Assembly (NCBI RefSeq): GCF_914271435.1
Contig: NZ_CAJZAI010000002.1
Coordinates: forward strand, 186,001 to 250,000
Direction of reading: 5' to 3'
DNA length: 64,000 bases
DNA from: Cupriavidus laharis
GTDB taxonomy: Bacteria > Pseudomonadota > Gammaproteobacteria > Burkholderiales > Burkholderiaceae
The notes below the pieces were generated by a model, which did not search any database, had not been told where the DNA came from, and was given only the letters and a program-made list of their open reading frames with translations. Position 1 is the stretch's first letter; each line of letters starts with the position of its first letter. Positions 17,696-24,735 of this stretch are shown here, in pieces. Both the position numbers and the translations under genes were made by a program.

Positions 17696-18892
17696 TCAGA
17701 AGATGTGGCGAATCCCCGTCGCTACGCCGACCATGTTCTTGCCGCCCGGCGGCAGTGCGTAGTTGAACAGGTACAGCGTGAACGCACCGTCGTTGCCGAG
17801 GCTGCCGTTATGCGCCCAGGCGGTCGACAGGTAGATGTCGGTACGCTTGCTCAGTGCATAGTCGAGCACGAGGCTGACCTGCTGCGGGTTGGCCGGGTTG
17901 ATCGCGGTGCCGGTCGCCCCGTTCAGGTTCATCCGCTTGATGTTCGAGTAGTAATAGCCAAGCTCCATATCGAGCGCAGGCGTGACCTTGTAGTTGACGC
18001 CCGCGAACCAGAAATCGTCGCGCAGCGCCACGTTACCGTTGGCATAGGTCTGATCCCCCCAGCGGTAGCCGGCCATCAGCTTGACCGGGCCGGTTGTATA
18101 GCTGCCGCCCACGTACGCCTTGCGGATCTTCGCGGTGGCACCCACCACAGCCGAGGGATTCCACTGGTCATAGGCGATGCTCGCCCCGAACGTCTGACCA
18201 AGATACGTCACCGATCCACCCCAGGCGGTATCGTCGCGCGGGCTTCCGGGGATTTCGCCGTTACCGCCATTGGTCAGCTGCACACCGGCACCGCCCATGC
18301 TGAGCGAGGTCACGGGCAGGCCGGCACCAAACGAATAGTGAGCGGACGCGTAGACACTGCCGAACTGGCCGGAGTATTTGATGGTGTTGTTCGGCTTGTA
18401 GTCGATGCCCGCCAGCCAGATGCCCGGTTCATACGCAGGCGAAAAGCGCGTCGGCATGAAGTTCACGATGGCGTCCGTCATCGACGAGAACTGTTTGCCG
18501 AAGCCAATCTTGCCGTACTGGTTGCTGAGGGCGATGTACGCCTGGCGGTTGAAGATTGCACTGTTGCCCGTAAAGATGCCGGTATCCGAGTTGAACCCGC
18601 TTTCCAGCACGAATGACGCCTTCAGGCCGCCGCCCAGATCCTCGACGCCGCGCAAGCCCCAGCGCGACGCCGACAGGCCGCTTTGGTTGATCATGCCGAC
18701 TCGCGGACCGACGGGGGCCACCCCCTGGCTCGGGCCGGTTGCCCCGGGCGGCAGCACCGTGGGTGCCGTGGCCACGCGGTTGATGTATTCGATGCCAGTG
18801 TCGATGACGCCGTACAACGTCACGCTGGTCTGGGCGTGGGCCGCGCCGGAAACTGCGCTCAGTGCTGCCAGCGCGATTAGCGATTTCCTCAT
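17696..18892 (-). CDS. Gram-negative porin (OmpC-like general porin)
   Basis: This 398-aa outer-membrane beta-barrel protein has signal peptide MRKSLIALAALSAVSGAAHA and a mature start QTSVTLYGVIDTGIEY typical of beta-proteobacterial trimeric porins. SRWGLRGVEDLGGGLKASF and a C-terminal GIRHIF (terminal Phe for BAM recognition) are present. It would allow passive uptake of small solutes. It lies at the edge of the acyl-CoA cluster and may admit its substrate, but the nearest copy of the cluster palindrome is almost 500 bp upstream, so co-regulation is uncertain. Confidence 0.93.
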   Translation of the reverse strand: MRKSLIALAALSAVSGAAHAQTSVTLYGVIDTGIEYINRVATAPTVLPPGATGPSQGVAPVGPRVGMINQSGLSASRWGLRGVEDLGGGLKASFVLESGFNSDTGIFTGNSAIFNRQAYIALSNQYGKIGFGKQFSSMTDAIVNFMPTRFSPAYEPGIWLAGIDYKPNNTIKYSGQFGSVYASAHYSFGAGLPVTSLSMGGAGVQLTNGGNGEIPGSPRDDTAWGGSVTYLGQTFGASIAYDQWNPSAVVGATAKIRKAYVGGSYTTGPVKLMAGYRWGDQTYANGNVALRDDFWFAGVNYKVTPALDMELGYYYSNIKRMNLNGATGTAINPANPQQVSLVLDYALSKRTDIYLSTAWAHNGSLGNDGAFTLYLFNYALPPGGKNMVGVATGIRHIF

Positions 18893-19380
18893 TTGCTCCT
18901 CTTCTCCATATGATTTTTGGCATCACCTTCGCAGCACCTTCGGCGCCGCAGACAGGTGAGGTGATTTCCGCACGCATGCACCTCATAGGACATGCGTGGA
19001 CGGAAGCTGACCTCGGGGTGTGCGTGCCGTTTCCAGACAGCCCTGAGGTGCTACGCCGCCCTGCACGCCAAGGGACATCGAACGGCGTGCGGCGGCTTGC
19101 ATAGAAAGGGCTCCGGCGCATGGCCGGAGCACAGGAAGCCGCGGCCGGGCAGGCCGCGACGTGGAGATCTCGCTCAGTCCCGAGCCGTGGGCCGTCAGGC
19201 ATGAAACCGCTGCCACCGGCAATGCCACTCACAATGGCAAGCACGGCATGGCGCGGCAGCGACAGCCTCGGGTCCATGGTTCTTCCTTCGATGGTGGGAA
19301 CGTGCTTGCTTGCGCAAGCTCGCCGGGCACAGCCACGGCGATGCATTCACGCAGTGTCCCGGCCCGCGCCGCGGAAGTCC
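18893..19380. other. Long intergenic region upstream of porin
   Basis: No convincing gene was found. A small stem-loop (CTCCGGC-N5-GCCGGAG, 19109-19127) is present. Open frames on the minus strand run into the porin frame without a credible start or family match. The region presumably carries the porin promoter. Confidence 0.5.
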
Positions 19381-19399
19381 CCCACTCGACACGAGGGGG
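19381..19399. promoter_or_regulatory. Palindromic operator candidate, site E (CCCACTC-N5-GAGGGGG)
   Basis: This is the same palindrome with one mismatch in the left arm and spacer GACAC. It lies in the divergent porin-arsR interval, 73 bp before arsR and about 490 bp from the porin start. Its target is unclear; it is the most weakly placed of the five. Confidence 0.45.
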
Positions 19400-19436
19400 T
19401 TGACTCTCCCGTACCCGGAGATCCGGAAAGAAGAGA

Positions 19437-19470
19437 TTGCCCGGTTTCCATATTTCGACTATATTCGAAA
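19437..19470 (+). promoter_or_regulatory. arsR promoter with overlapping ArsR operator
   Basis: A sigma70-like promoter TTGCCC (19437-19442), 17-bp spacer, TATATT (19460-19465) lies directly before arsR. An inverted repeat TTTCGA-N6-TCGAAA (19453-19470) covers the -10 element and ends one base before the start codon. This is the expected arrangement for autorepression relieved by As(III). The predicted transcription start falls at or next to the ATG. Confidence 0.65.
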
Positions 19471-19471
19471 C

Positions 19472-19801
19472 ATGGAAACCGATAACGCACTCGAAGCGCT
19501 TGCAGCACTTGCGCACGCCATCCGCCTGGCCGTATTCCGGCTGCTCGTCCAGGCCGGCCCCGAAGGCCTGCCCGCCGGCCGCATTGCCGAGCTGATGGAG
19601 ATGCCGGCCTCATCGCTTTCCTTCCACCTGAAGGAACTGCATCGCGCGGGCCTGCTGGCCAGCCGCCAGGAAGGCCGCTCCATCCTCTACATGGCACGCT
19701 TCGAAGCCATGAATTCCCTGATCGGCTACCTCACGGAGAACTGCTGCGGCGGCGCGCCGTGCTCTCCGGTCTCGTCCTGTTCCGCCACCACGGAGTCCTG
19801 A
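19472..19801 (+). CDS. arsR: ArsR family arsenic-responsive repressor
   Basis: This is a 109-aa winged-helix repressor. The start METDNALEALAALAH was chosen by alignment with ArsR N-termini and by its distance from the promoter. Its HTH lies in MEMPASSLSFHLKELHRAGL. The C-terminal ENCCGGAPC contributes a cysteine triad of the kind that binds As(III) in C-terminal-site ArsR proteins, and SSC adds another Cys. It should repress the ars operon until arsenite binds. It is followed after 2 bp by arsI, so arsR-arsI-arsC-acr3 is probably one operon. No ribosome-binding site is visible, which fits a leaderless start. Confidence 0.93.
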   Translation: METDNALEALAALAHAIRLAVFRLLVQAGPEGLPAGRIAELMEMPASSLSFHLKELHRAGLLASRQEGRSILYMARFEAMNSLIGYLTENCCGGAPCSPVSSCSATTES

Positions 19802-19803
19802 AC

Positions 19804-20292
19804 ATGAAGCGCTTCCACGTCCACGTCAGCGTGGCCGACCTGCCCGCCAGCATCCGCTACTACACCGCGCTGTTCAACGCGGAACCGACCGTCGTCAGGG
19901 ACGACTACGCAAAGTGGGCACTGGATGACCCCCGCGTGAACTTCGCCATCTCCAATCGCATGGAGCAACCCGGCGTTGATCATCTGGGCATCCAGGTGGA
20001 GACCGACGCGGAGCTCGCGGAAATGCAGGGGCGGCTCGCCAACGCCGACCTGCCGATCCAATCCCAGTCCGCCACGAACTGCTGCTACGCGACTTCGAAC
20101 AAGCACTGGTCCGTGGATCCGCAGGGCATCGCGTGGGAAACCTTCCATTCACTCGGCAGTGCACCGACTTATGGCGAATCGCGCGACCGCGGCGCGGAAG
20201 CCGCCGCCTGTTGCGTGCCGGCCCGGTTGAACACCGCACCGAAGCAAGCTGCCAGGAGCGCCTGCTGCACGCCGGAATCCGGCTGCTGCTGA
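19804..20292 (+). CDS. arsI: ArsI-type C-As lyase (VOC family, CadI/ArsI)
   Basis: This is a 162-aa type I extradiol-dioxygenase-fold protein. The ArsI signature is present: the vicinal cysteines Cys93-Cys94 (TNCCYATSNKHW) that bind trivalent organoarsenicals, and the Fe(II) ligands expected at His5 or His7, His60 (GVDHLG) and Glu112 (AWETFHSLG). It would use O2 to break the C-As bond of methylarsenite or trivalent aromatic arsenicals, releasing As(III) for Acr3. The C-terminus is Cys-rich (AACC, ACCTPESGCC), which could help arsenic binding. It is second in the operon. Confidence 0.92.
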   Translation: MKRFHVHVSVADLPASIRYYTALFNAEPTVVRDDYAKWALDDPRVNFAISNRMEQPGVDHLGIQVETDAELAEMQGRLANADLPIQSQSATNCCYATSNKHWSVDPQGIAWETFHSLGSAPTYGESRDRGAEAAACCVPARLNTAPKQAARSACCTPESGCC

Positions 20293-20371
20293 GCATTCGC
20301 CAGGCATTCACTAACACGCCTCCGCTACCGATCCTCGGACGAGGAGGCTCGCCTTCGCCCCAACGACCACC

Positions 20372-20884
20372 ATGTCCGACAATATCTTCAATATCCTGGT
20401 GCTGTGCACCGGCAACTCTGCGCGCAGCGTCATGGCCGAGGCGCTCTTCAATGTTCTCGGCAAGGGGCGCTTTCGCGCGTACAGCGCCGGCAGCCATCCG
20501 TCCGGCACCGTGAACCCCTTTGCCGTCGAGCGTTGCCAGTCGATCGGCTACGACACCTCGGGCCTGCGCAGCAAGAGCTGGGACGAGTTCGCGATGCCCG
20601 GCGCGCCCAGGATGGACTTCGTTATCACCGTTTGCGACCAGGCCGCCGGCGAGATCTGTCCGGTCTGGCCGGGCACGCCCGTCACTGCGCACTGGGGATT
20701 CATGGATCCGGCGGCCGTACAGGGATCCGATGACCAGAAGCGCAAGGTGTTCGACCAGGTGTTCCGGCAGATCCTGAATCGTGTGAGCCAGTTCGTGAAC
20801 CTGCCGTTGCATGTGCTGGACCGCAATGCCATCCAGAAGGAGATGCGCGCCATCGGCGAGCAACCCGTGGAGTCCGGGGAATGA
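20372..20884 (+). CDS. arsC: Arsenate reductase ArsC (low-molecular-weight phosphatase type)
   Basis: This 170-aa protein of the LMW protein tyrosine phosphatase fold has a P-loop CTGNSARS near residue 12 that carries the nucleophilic Cys. VTVCDQAAGEICPVWPG supplies further cysteines of the thioredoxin- or mycothiol-type reductases, and HWGFMDPA is family-typical. It reduces As(V) to As(III), which Acr3 exports. Its stop overlaps the acr3 start by 4 bp (ATGA), so the two are translationally coupled. Confidence 0.95.
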   Translation: MSDNIFNILVLCTGNSARSVMAEALFNVLGKGRFRAYSAGSHPSGTVNPFAVERCQSIGYDTSGLRSKSWDEFAMPGAPRMDFVITVCDQAAGEICPVWPGTPVTAHWGFMDPAAVQGSDDQKRKVFDQVFRQILNRVSQFVNLPLHVLDRNAIQKEMRAIGEQPVESGE

Positions 20885-21945
20885 ACACGGCACAGCCGGC
20901 CCTCTCGTCGACGGCAACCAGCGCCATCGGCTTCTTCGAGCGCTACCTGACCGTCTGGGTAGCGCTGTGCATCATCGCAGGCATTCTGCTTGGCCAATGG
21001 CTGCCCGCGGTGTTTCGCGCCGTCGGCGCCATGGAAGTGGCGCAGGTGAACCTGCCGGTGGGCCTGCTGGTCTGGGTCATGATCATTCCGATGCTGATCC
21101 GGATCAACTTCGGCGCGATGGGACAGGTCGCAGGCCACTGGCGCGGCATCGGCGTGACGCTGTTCGTGAACTGGCTCGTCAAGCCATTCTCGATGGCGCT
21201 TCTGGGGTGGATCTTTGTGCGGCACCTGTTCTCGGCATGGCTGCCTGCCGACCAGCTCGACAGCTACGTCGCAGGACTGATCCTGCTGGCCGCCGCGCCC
21301 TGTACCGCGATGGTGTTCGTCTGGTCGCAGCTCTGCAAGGGGGACCCGTATTTCACGCTGACGCAAGTCGCACTCAACGACACCATCATGGTCGTGGCCT
21401 TCGCGCCCGTCGTCGGCCTGCTGCTGGGCCTGTCGTCAATCACTGTACCGTGGGAAACGCTCATGGCTTCCGTCGGGCTTTATATCGTCATGCCCGTGCT
21501 GATCGCACAGGTCATCCGCAAGGCATTGCTGGCCCGCGGTGAAGCGACATACAAAGGCGTCGTGAGCGCATTGGGGCCCTGGTCGATCACGGCACTGCTG
21601 GCCACGCTCGTGCTGCTGTTCGGCTTCCAGGGGAATGCGATCGTCGAACAACCCCTGGTCATCCTGCTATTGGCAGTACCGATCCTGGTCCAGGTATTGC
21701 TGAACTCGGGCCTGGCCTACTTCCTGAACCGCAGGCTCGGCGTCGCCCACTGCGTTGCCGGCCCCTCCGCGCTCATCGGCGCAAGCAACTTCTTCGAGCT
21801 GGCGGTCGCCACTGCCATCAGCCTCTTCGGCTTGCAATCCGGCGCAGCGCTGGCGACCGTCGTAGGCGTGCTGATCGAGGTGCCGGTGATGCTCTTCGTC
21901 GTGGGCGTGGTCAACCGCTCGCAACGCTGGTACGAACTGCGCTGA
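20881..21945 (+). CDS. acr3: Acr3 family arsenite efflux permease
   Basis: This 354-aa inner-membrane carrier has about ten hydrophobic segments. Family landmarks are FFERYLTVWVALCIIAGILLG near the N-terminus, NWLVKPFSMALLGW, APCTAMVFVWSQLCKGD with the conserved Cys, LNDTIMV, and GASNFFELAVATAISLFG. It exports As(III) using proton motive force. It is the last gene of the ars operon and overlaps arsC by 4 bp. It converges on the exporter gene, with only 6 bp between the stops. Confidence 0.95.
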   Translation: MNTAQPALSSTATSAIGFFERYLTVWVALCIIAGILLGQWLPAVFRAVGAMEVAQVNLPVGLLVWVMIIPMLIRINFGAMGQVAGHWRGIGVTLFVNWLVKPFSMALLGWIFVRHLFSAWLPADQLDSYVAGLILLAAAPCTAMVFVWSQLCKGDPYFTLTQVALNDTIMVVAFAPVVGLLLGLSSITVPWETLMASVGLYIVMPVLIAQVIRKALLARGEATYKGVVSALGPWSITALLATLVLLFGFQGNAIVEQPLVILLLAVPILVQVLLNSGLAYFLNRRLGVAHCVAGPSALIGASNFFELAVATAISLFGLQSGAALATVVGVLIEVPVMLFVVGVVNRSQRWYELR

Positions 21946-21951
21946 GCCGAT

Positions 21952-22890
21952 CTATGACTGCCGGGCACGGTCCTGCGATGGCCCCGGCGCCGAAGCCGCT
22001 TTCGATTGCTGCCCGCGTGTGGCCAGCCAGCACAGGATCGAGCCTGCACACACCATGGACGCGCCTTTCCAGAAGGCAAGCGAAAGGGGCGTGTTCAGCA
22101 GCATGCCCGCCAGCACGGCGGAGAAGACCGGAATGAAGTAGGACGCCCCGGCAAGGACCGTGACGTTCCCATGCAGGATGCCTACGTTCCAGGCCGCATA
22201 GCCAAAACCCATCGCCGACGCGGCCATTGCCAGGTAGAGGATTGCCGGGAGGCTGAACGACATCGCCGTGTGCTCCGTGGTGAAGTACTTGGACCACAGT
22301 GCCAGCGCGGTGAGCATGAAGAACAGCGTGATGCCGTTCTTGCCGCCAGCGATCCTGCTCGTGACCGTGCAGTACGCAGCCCAGATCAAGGCGCCCGAGA
22401 AGGCCAGGCCATAGCTGAGCGGGTTGTCCCTGACATTGGCGGCCATGCCGGCGAAATCCAGCCCCTTTTCGCCGCCCAGCACCAGGCAGATCCCGACAAT
22501 GGCCACCAGGAAGCCCGGAACGATCAGGAAGTTCGCCTTCTGCTTGTTGAAGGCAATGGCCGACAGCATGGTAAAGGTCGGCCACAGGTAGTTGACCATC
22601 CCCACCTCGATCGCTTGCCTGCCGCTGTTCGCGTAGCCGATCGACAGGGACAGGCACAGCTCGTAGGACACGAACAGGAGGCTGCCCCAGACGAGATAAC
22701 GCCGGGGAAATTCCCTGAGCCTGCCAAAGCCGACCGTCAGCCAGAGCAGGACCGAGGCGACGGTGTAAATCATGGCGGCACCGCCGGTCGCGCCGAGGCT
22801 TTCGCTGACGCCGCGGATCAGGCCGACGATGGAACTCCACAATACGATCGCAATGAGCCCGATCAGGGTGGCTTTACGCTTGCTCTGCAT
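21952..22890 (-). CDS. yddG: YddG-like DMT family exporter (EamA domains)
   Basis: This 312-aa inner-membrane protein has ten predicted TM segments in two EamA repeats. MQSKRKATLIGLIAIVLWSS, the SYELCLSLSIGYANSGRQAIE segment and VEVGMVNYLWPTFTML-like context (here EVGMVNYLWPTFT) match the YddG group, which exports aromatic amino acids and some toxic compounds. Whether it acts with the convergent ars operon is unknown. A LysR C-terminal remnant lies upstream on the same strand, suggesting that a former regulator gene has been lost. Confidence 0.88.
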   Translation of the reverse strand: MQSKRKATLIGLIAIVLWSSIVGLIRGVSESLGATGGAAMIYTVASVLLWLTVGFGRLREFPRRYLVWGSLLFVSYELCLSLSIGYANSGRQAIEVGMVNYLWPTFTMLSAIAFNKQKANFLIVPGFLVAIVGICLVLGGEKGLDFAGMAANVRDNPLSYGLAFSGALIWAAYCTVTSRIAGGKNGITLFFMLTALALWSKYFTTEHTAMSFSLPAILYLAMAASAMGFGYAAWNVGILHGNVTVLAGASYFIPVFSAVLAGMLLNTPLSLAFWKGASMVCAGSILCWLATRGQQSKAASAPGPSQDRARQS

Positions 22891-22951
22891 GACACCTGGT
22901 TTCGCTTTTTCGTTTGCCGGTCGGCGGGATGAGAGGGGTGCGATTATCCCC

Positions 22952-23128
22952 TCATCCGGTGACCGCAAGGTACGTCGCCGCAAAATCCGCGAACACCGGG
23001 CACGCCGGATTGTGGTTCGCATCGCGCCACACCAGGTGCAATTCGGCCCGCACGTCGTCGCGCCAGGATACGACGCGATACGCAAAGCTGATCCGGGACC
23101 TGGGGATCAAGGTCGAGTAGAAGCGTGC
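22952..23128 (-). pseudogene. C-terminal fragment of a LysR family regulator
   Basis: About 58 codons in an open frame read ARFYSTLIPRSRISFAYRVV ... ELHLVWRDANHNPACPVFAD ... and end at TGA (22952). The basic stretch, ELHLVWR and the NPA segment resemble the last part of a LysR effector domain. No HTH or remainder of the effector domain is found before the DUF3422 gene ends at 23191. It is probably a relic of a regulator once adjacent to the YddG-like gene. Confidence 0.5.
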
Positions 23129-23190
23129 CGTCAGCGGTTGCCAGCGTGTGCGCGCACTACCATTCCAGGTCGGCGGCGGCGGCGGTGTGT

Positions 23191-24474
23191 TCAGCCTGCG
23201 CTCGCCCCGCCCTTCGCCGACTTGTCCGACCGCTTGGTGCGCCGGATCACCAGGAACACCAGCAACACGACCGGAGCGATCAGCAGCCCCTCGACCAGCT
23301 CCGGGTCCATGCCCAGATGCAGCGCGTGCAGCGAACGCAGGCCAACCGCCGTCAGCGAGAGCACGTAGTACGAAATCGCCGCCACCGACAGCCCCTCGAC
23401 CGCGTGCTGCAGGTGAAGCTGGGTGCGGGCGGTGCGATCCATGCCGGCCAGCAGCCGCATCGTGTTGCCTTCCTGTGCCAGGCTGACCCGCGTGCGCAGC
23501 AGGTCCACCGCGCGCGCCACGCGCGTCGTGAATTGCTCGAGGCGGCTCCAGTTCGCCCGGCATGTGTCCATGGCCGGCGTGAAGCGGCGCTCCATGAATT
23601 CGGCGATGGTCGGAATGCCCTCGATGCGCTCCTCGCGCAGTTCCTGGATGCGGGCCATCACCAGCCGCTCATAGGCGCGGCTGGCGCTGAAGCGGTGGCC
23701 GGCCTCCGCCAGCGCCTCGCCGCGCACGGCGAGGTGCGTGAGTTCCTGCAGCAGATCCGCGTCCACCTTGTCGTCCGGCGCGGAGTCCATGCGGTGCATC
23801 AGGCCGGCCAGCGAGCGCTGCAGGACATCGAGCGAACGGCCCAGTTCGCGCGCAGCGGGCAGCGCCAGCAGGGCCATCATGCGATAGGTCTCGATCTCGT
23901 ACAGCCGTTGCAGCAGACGCCCGCCCTGCGCTTCACGGAAGCCCTCGTCGATCACCAGGAACCGCGAGAAGCCATCGGGCTTGATGGTCCAGTCGCAATA
24001 GACTTCGCCGTTGCCCAGCACGCGGCTGCCAACCTTGATCGGGCCGTCGATCCACTGCCGGTAACCATCACGCACCACAGGGGCATTCCCGCCTGACACC
24101 AGTTCCATGCGCGTGGCAACGAAACGCATGCCCGCAATCTGCTCGAACCAGGCCTGTGGCACGTGCTCGGTGGCCAGGCCCGAAAAGTAGTCGGTGTCGT
24201 GCCGTCTGGCCACGAACGTGTAGGTGGAGAATTCCGTGTGGCGCTCCCACTTCAACTGGCGCTCGCCATTCCATTGCGCGGCATAGTGCGTGCTGCCCGG
24301 CTCCGGCGGCGGCATGCCCGTGAGATCGCACAACGCACGCAGCAACTGCTCGTGCACGGCGGTATCGTCCCCCGCATAGATCGCCAGATGAGCAAGGGCG
24401 ACGGAGCCTGACAACCGCAGGAAAGGTCTTGCGTGCAGTTCACTGGCAAGGCTTGCGCGCAGGGCGTGGTCCAT
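23191..24474 (-). CDS. DUF3422 family membrane protein
   Basis: This 427-aa protein starts MDHALRASLASELHARPFLRL, with the ELHARPF signature of DUF3422. A large soluble N-terminal part (YFSGLATEHVPQAWFEQI, CDWTIKPDGFSRFLV) and a helical middle are followed by two C-terminal TM helices around residues 355-375 and 390-410, then a Lys/Arg-rich tail. It is probably anchored in the inner membrane facing the cytoplasm. The function of the family is unknown. A direct repeat of GACGGCTGTCA lies 65-90 bp upstream of its start. Confidence 0.88.
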   Translation of the reverse strand: MDHALRASLASELHARPFLRLSGSVALAHLAIYAGDDTAVHEQLLRALCDLTGMPPPEPGSTHYAAQWNGERQLKWERHTEFSTYTFVARRHDTDYFSGLATEHVPQAWFEQIAGMRFVATRMELVSGGNAPVVRDGYRQWIDGPIKVGSRVLGNGEVYCDWTIKPDGFSRFLVIDEGFREAQGGRLLQRLYEIETYRMMALLALPAARELGRSLDVLQRSLAGLMHRMDSAPDDKVDADLLQELTHLAVRGEALAEAGHRFSASRAYERLVMARIQELREERIEGIPTIAEFMERRFTPAMDTCRANWSRLEQFTTRVARAVDLLRTRVSLAQEGNTMRLLAGMDRTARTQLHLQHAVEGLSVAAISYYVLSLTAVGLRSLHALHLGMDPELVEGLLIAPVVLLVFLVIRRTKRSDKSAKGGASAG

Positions 24475-24735
24475 ATTCGAAGGTCTCTCGGAAGGTTTCG
24501 GTCGGTAGCTTCCGTCAGGATATCAGTCGAACATGACCGGACGGCTGTCAGACGGCTGTCAGAACCATCTGCCCGCGCTTCAATCCCGGTTTTCAATTGG
24601 ACAGTGCCGCCAGATCGATATCGTCCGCCACCACCGCGACCACCATCGCACCCGTTACGCGCCGCGGTGGCCCAGACGCTTCGAGACGGCCCATCGGCCT
24701 TCGCCAGGCTTCGGCCATGGCCGCCCCGCCCGATA

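Noticed and set aside
19109..19127. Stem-loop CTCCGGC-N5-GCCGGAG in the porin upstream region
   Set aside because: Short, with no T-tract on the plus strand and no gene ending nearby; too weak to call a terminator.
22927..22957. GAGGGG ... CCCCTC inverted repeat upstream of the YddG-like gene
   Set aside because: Arms are in the opposite order with a 9-nt gap and a bulge, so it does not match the cluster operator; it may be an ordinary hairpin.
24593..24718. 41-codon minus-strand frame just after the FecA-like receptor
   Set aside because: No convincing ribosome-binding site and no recognisable sequence; probably chance.
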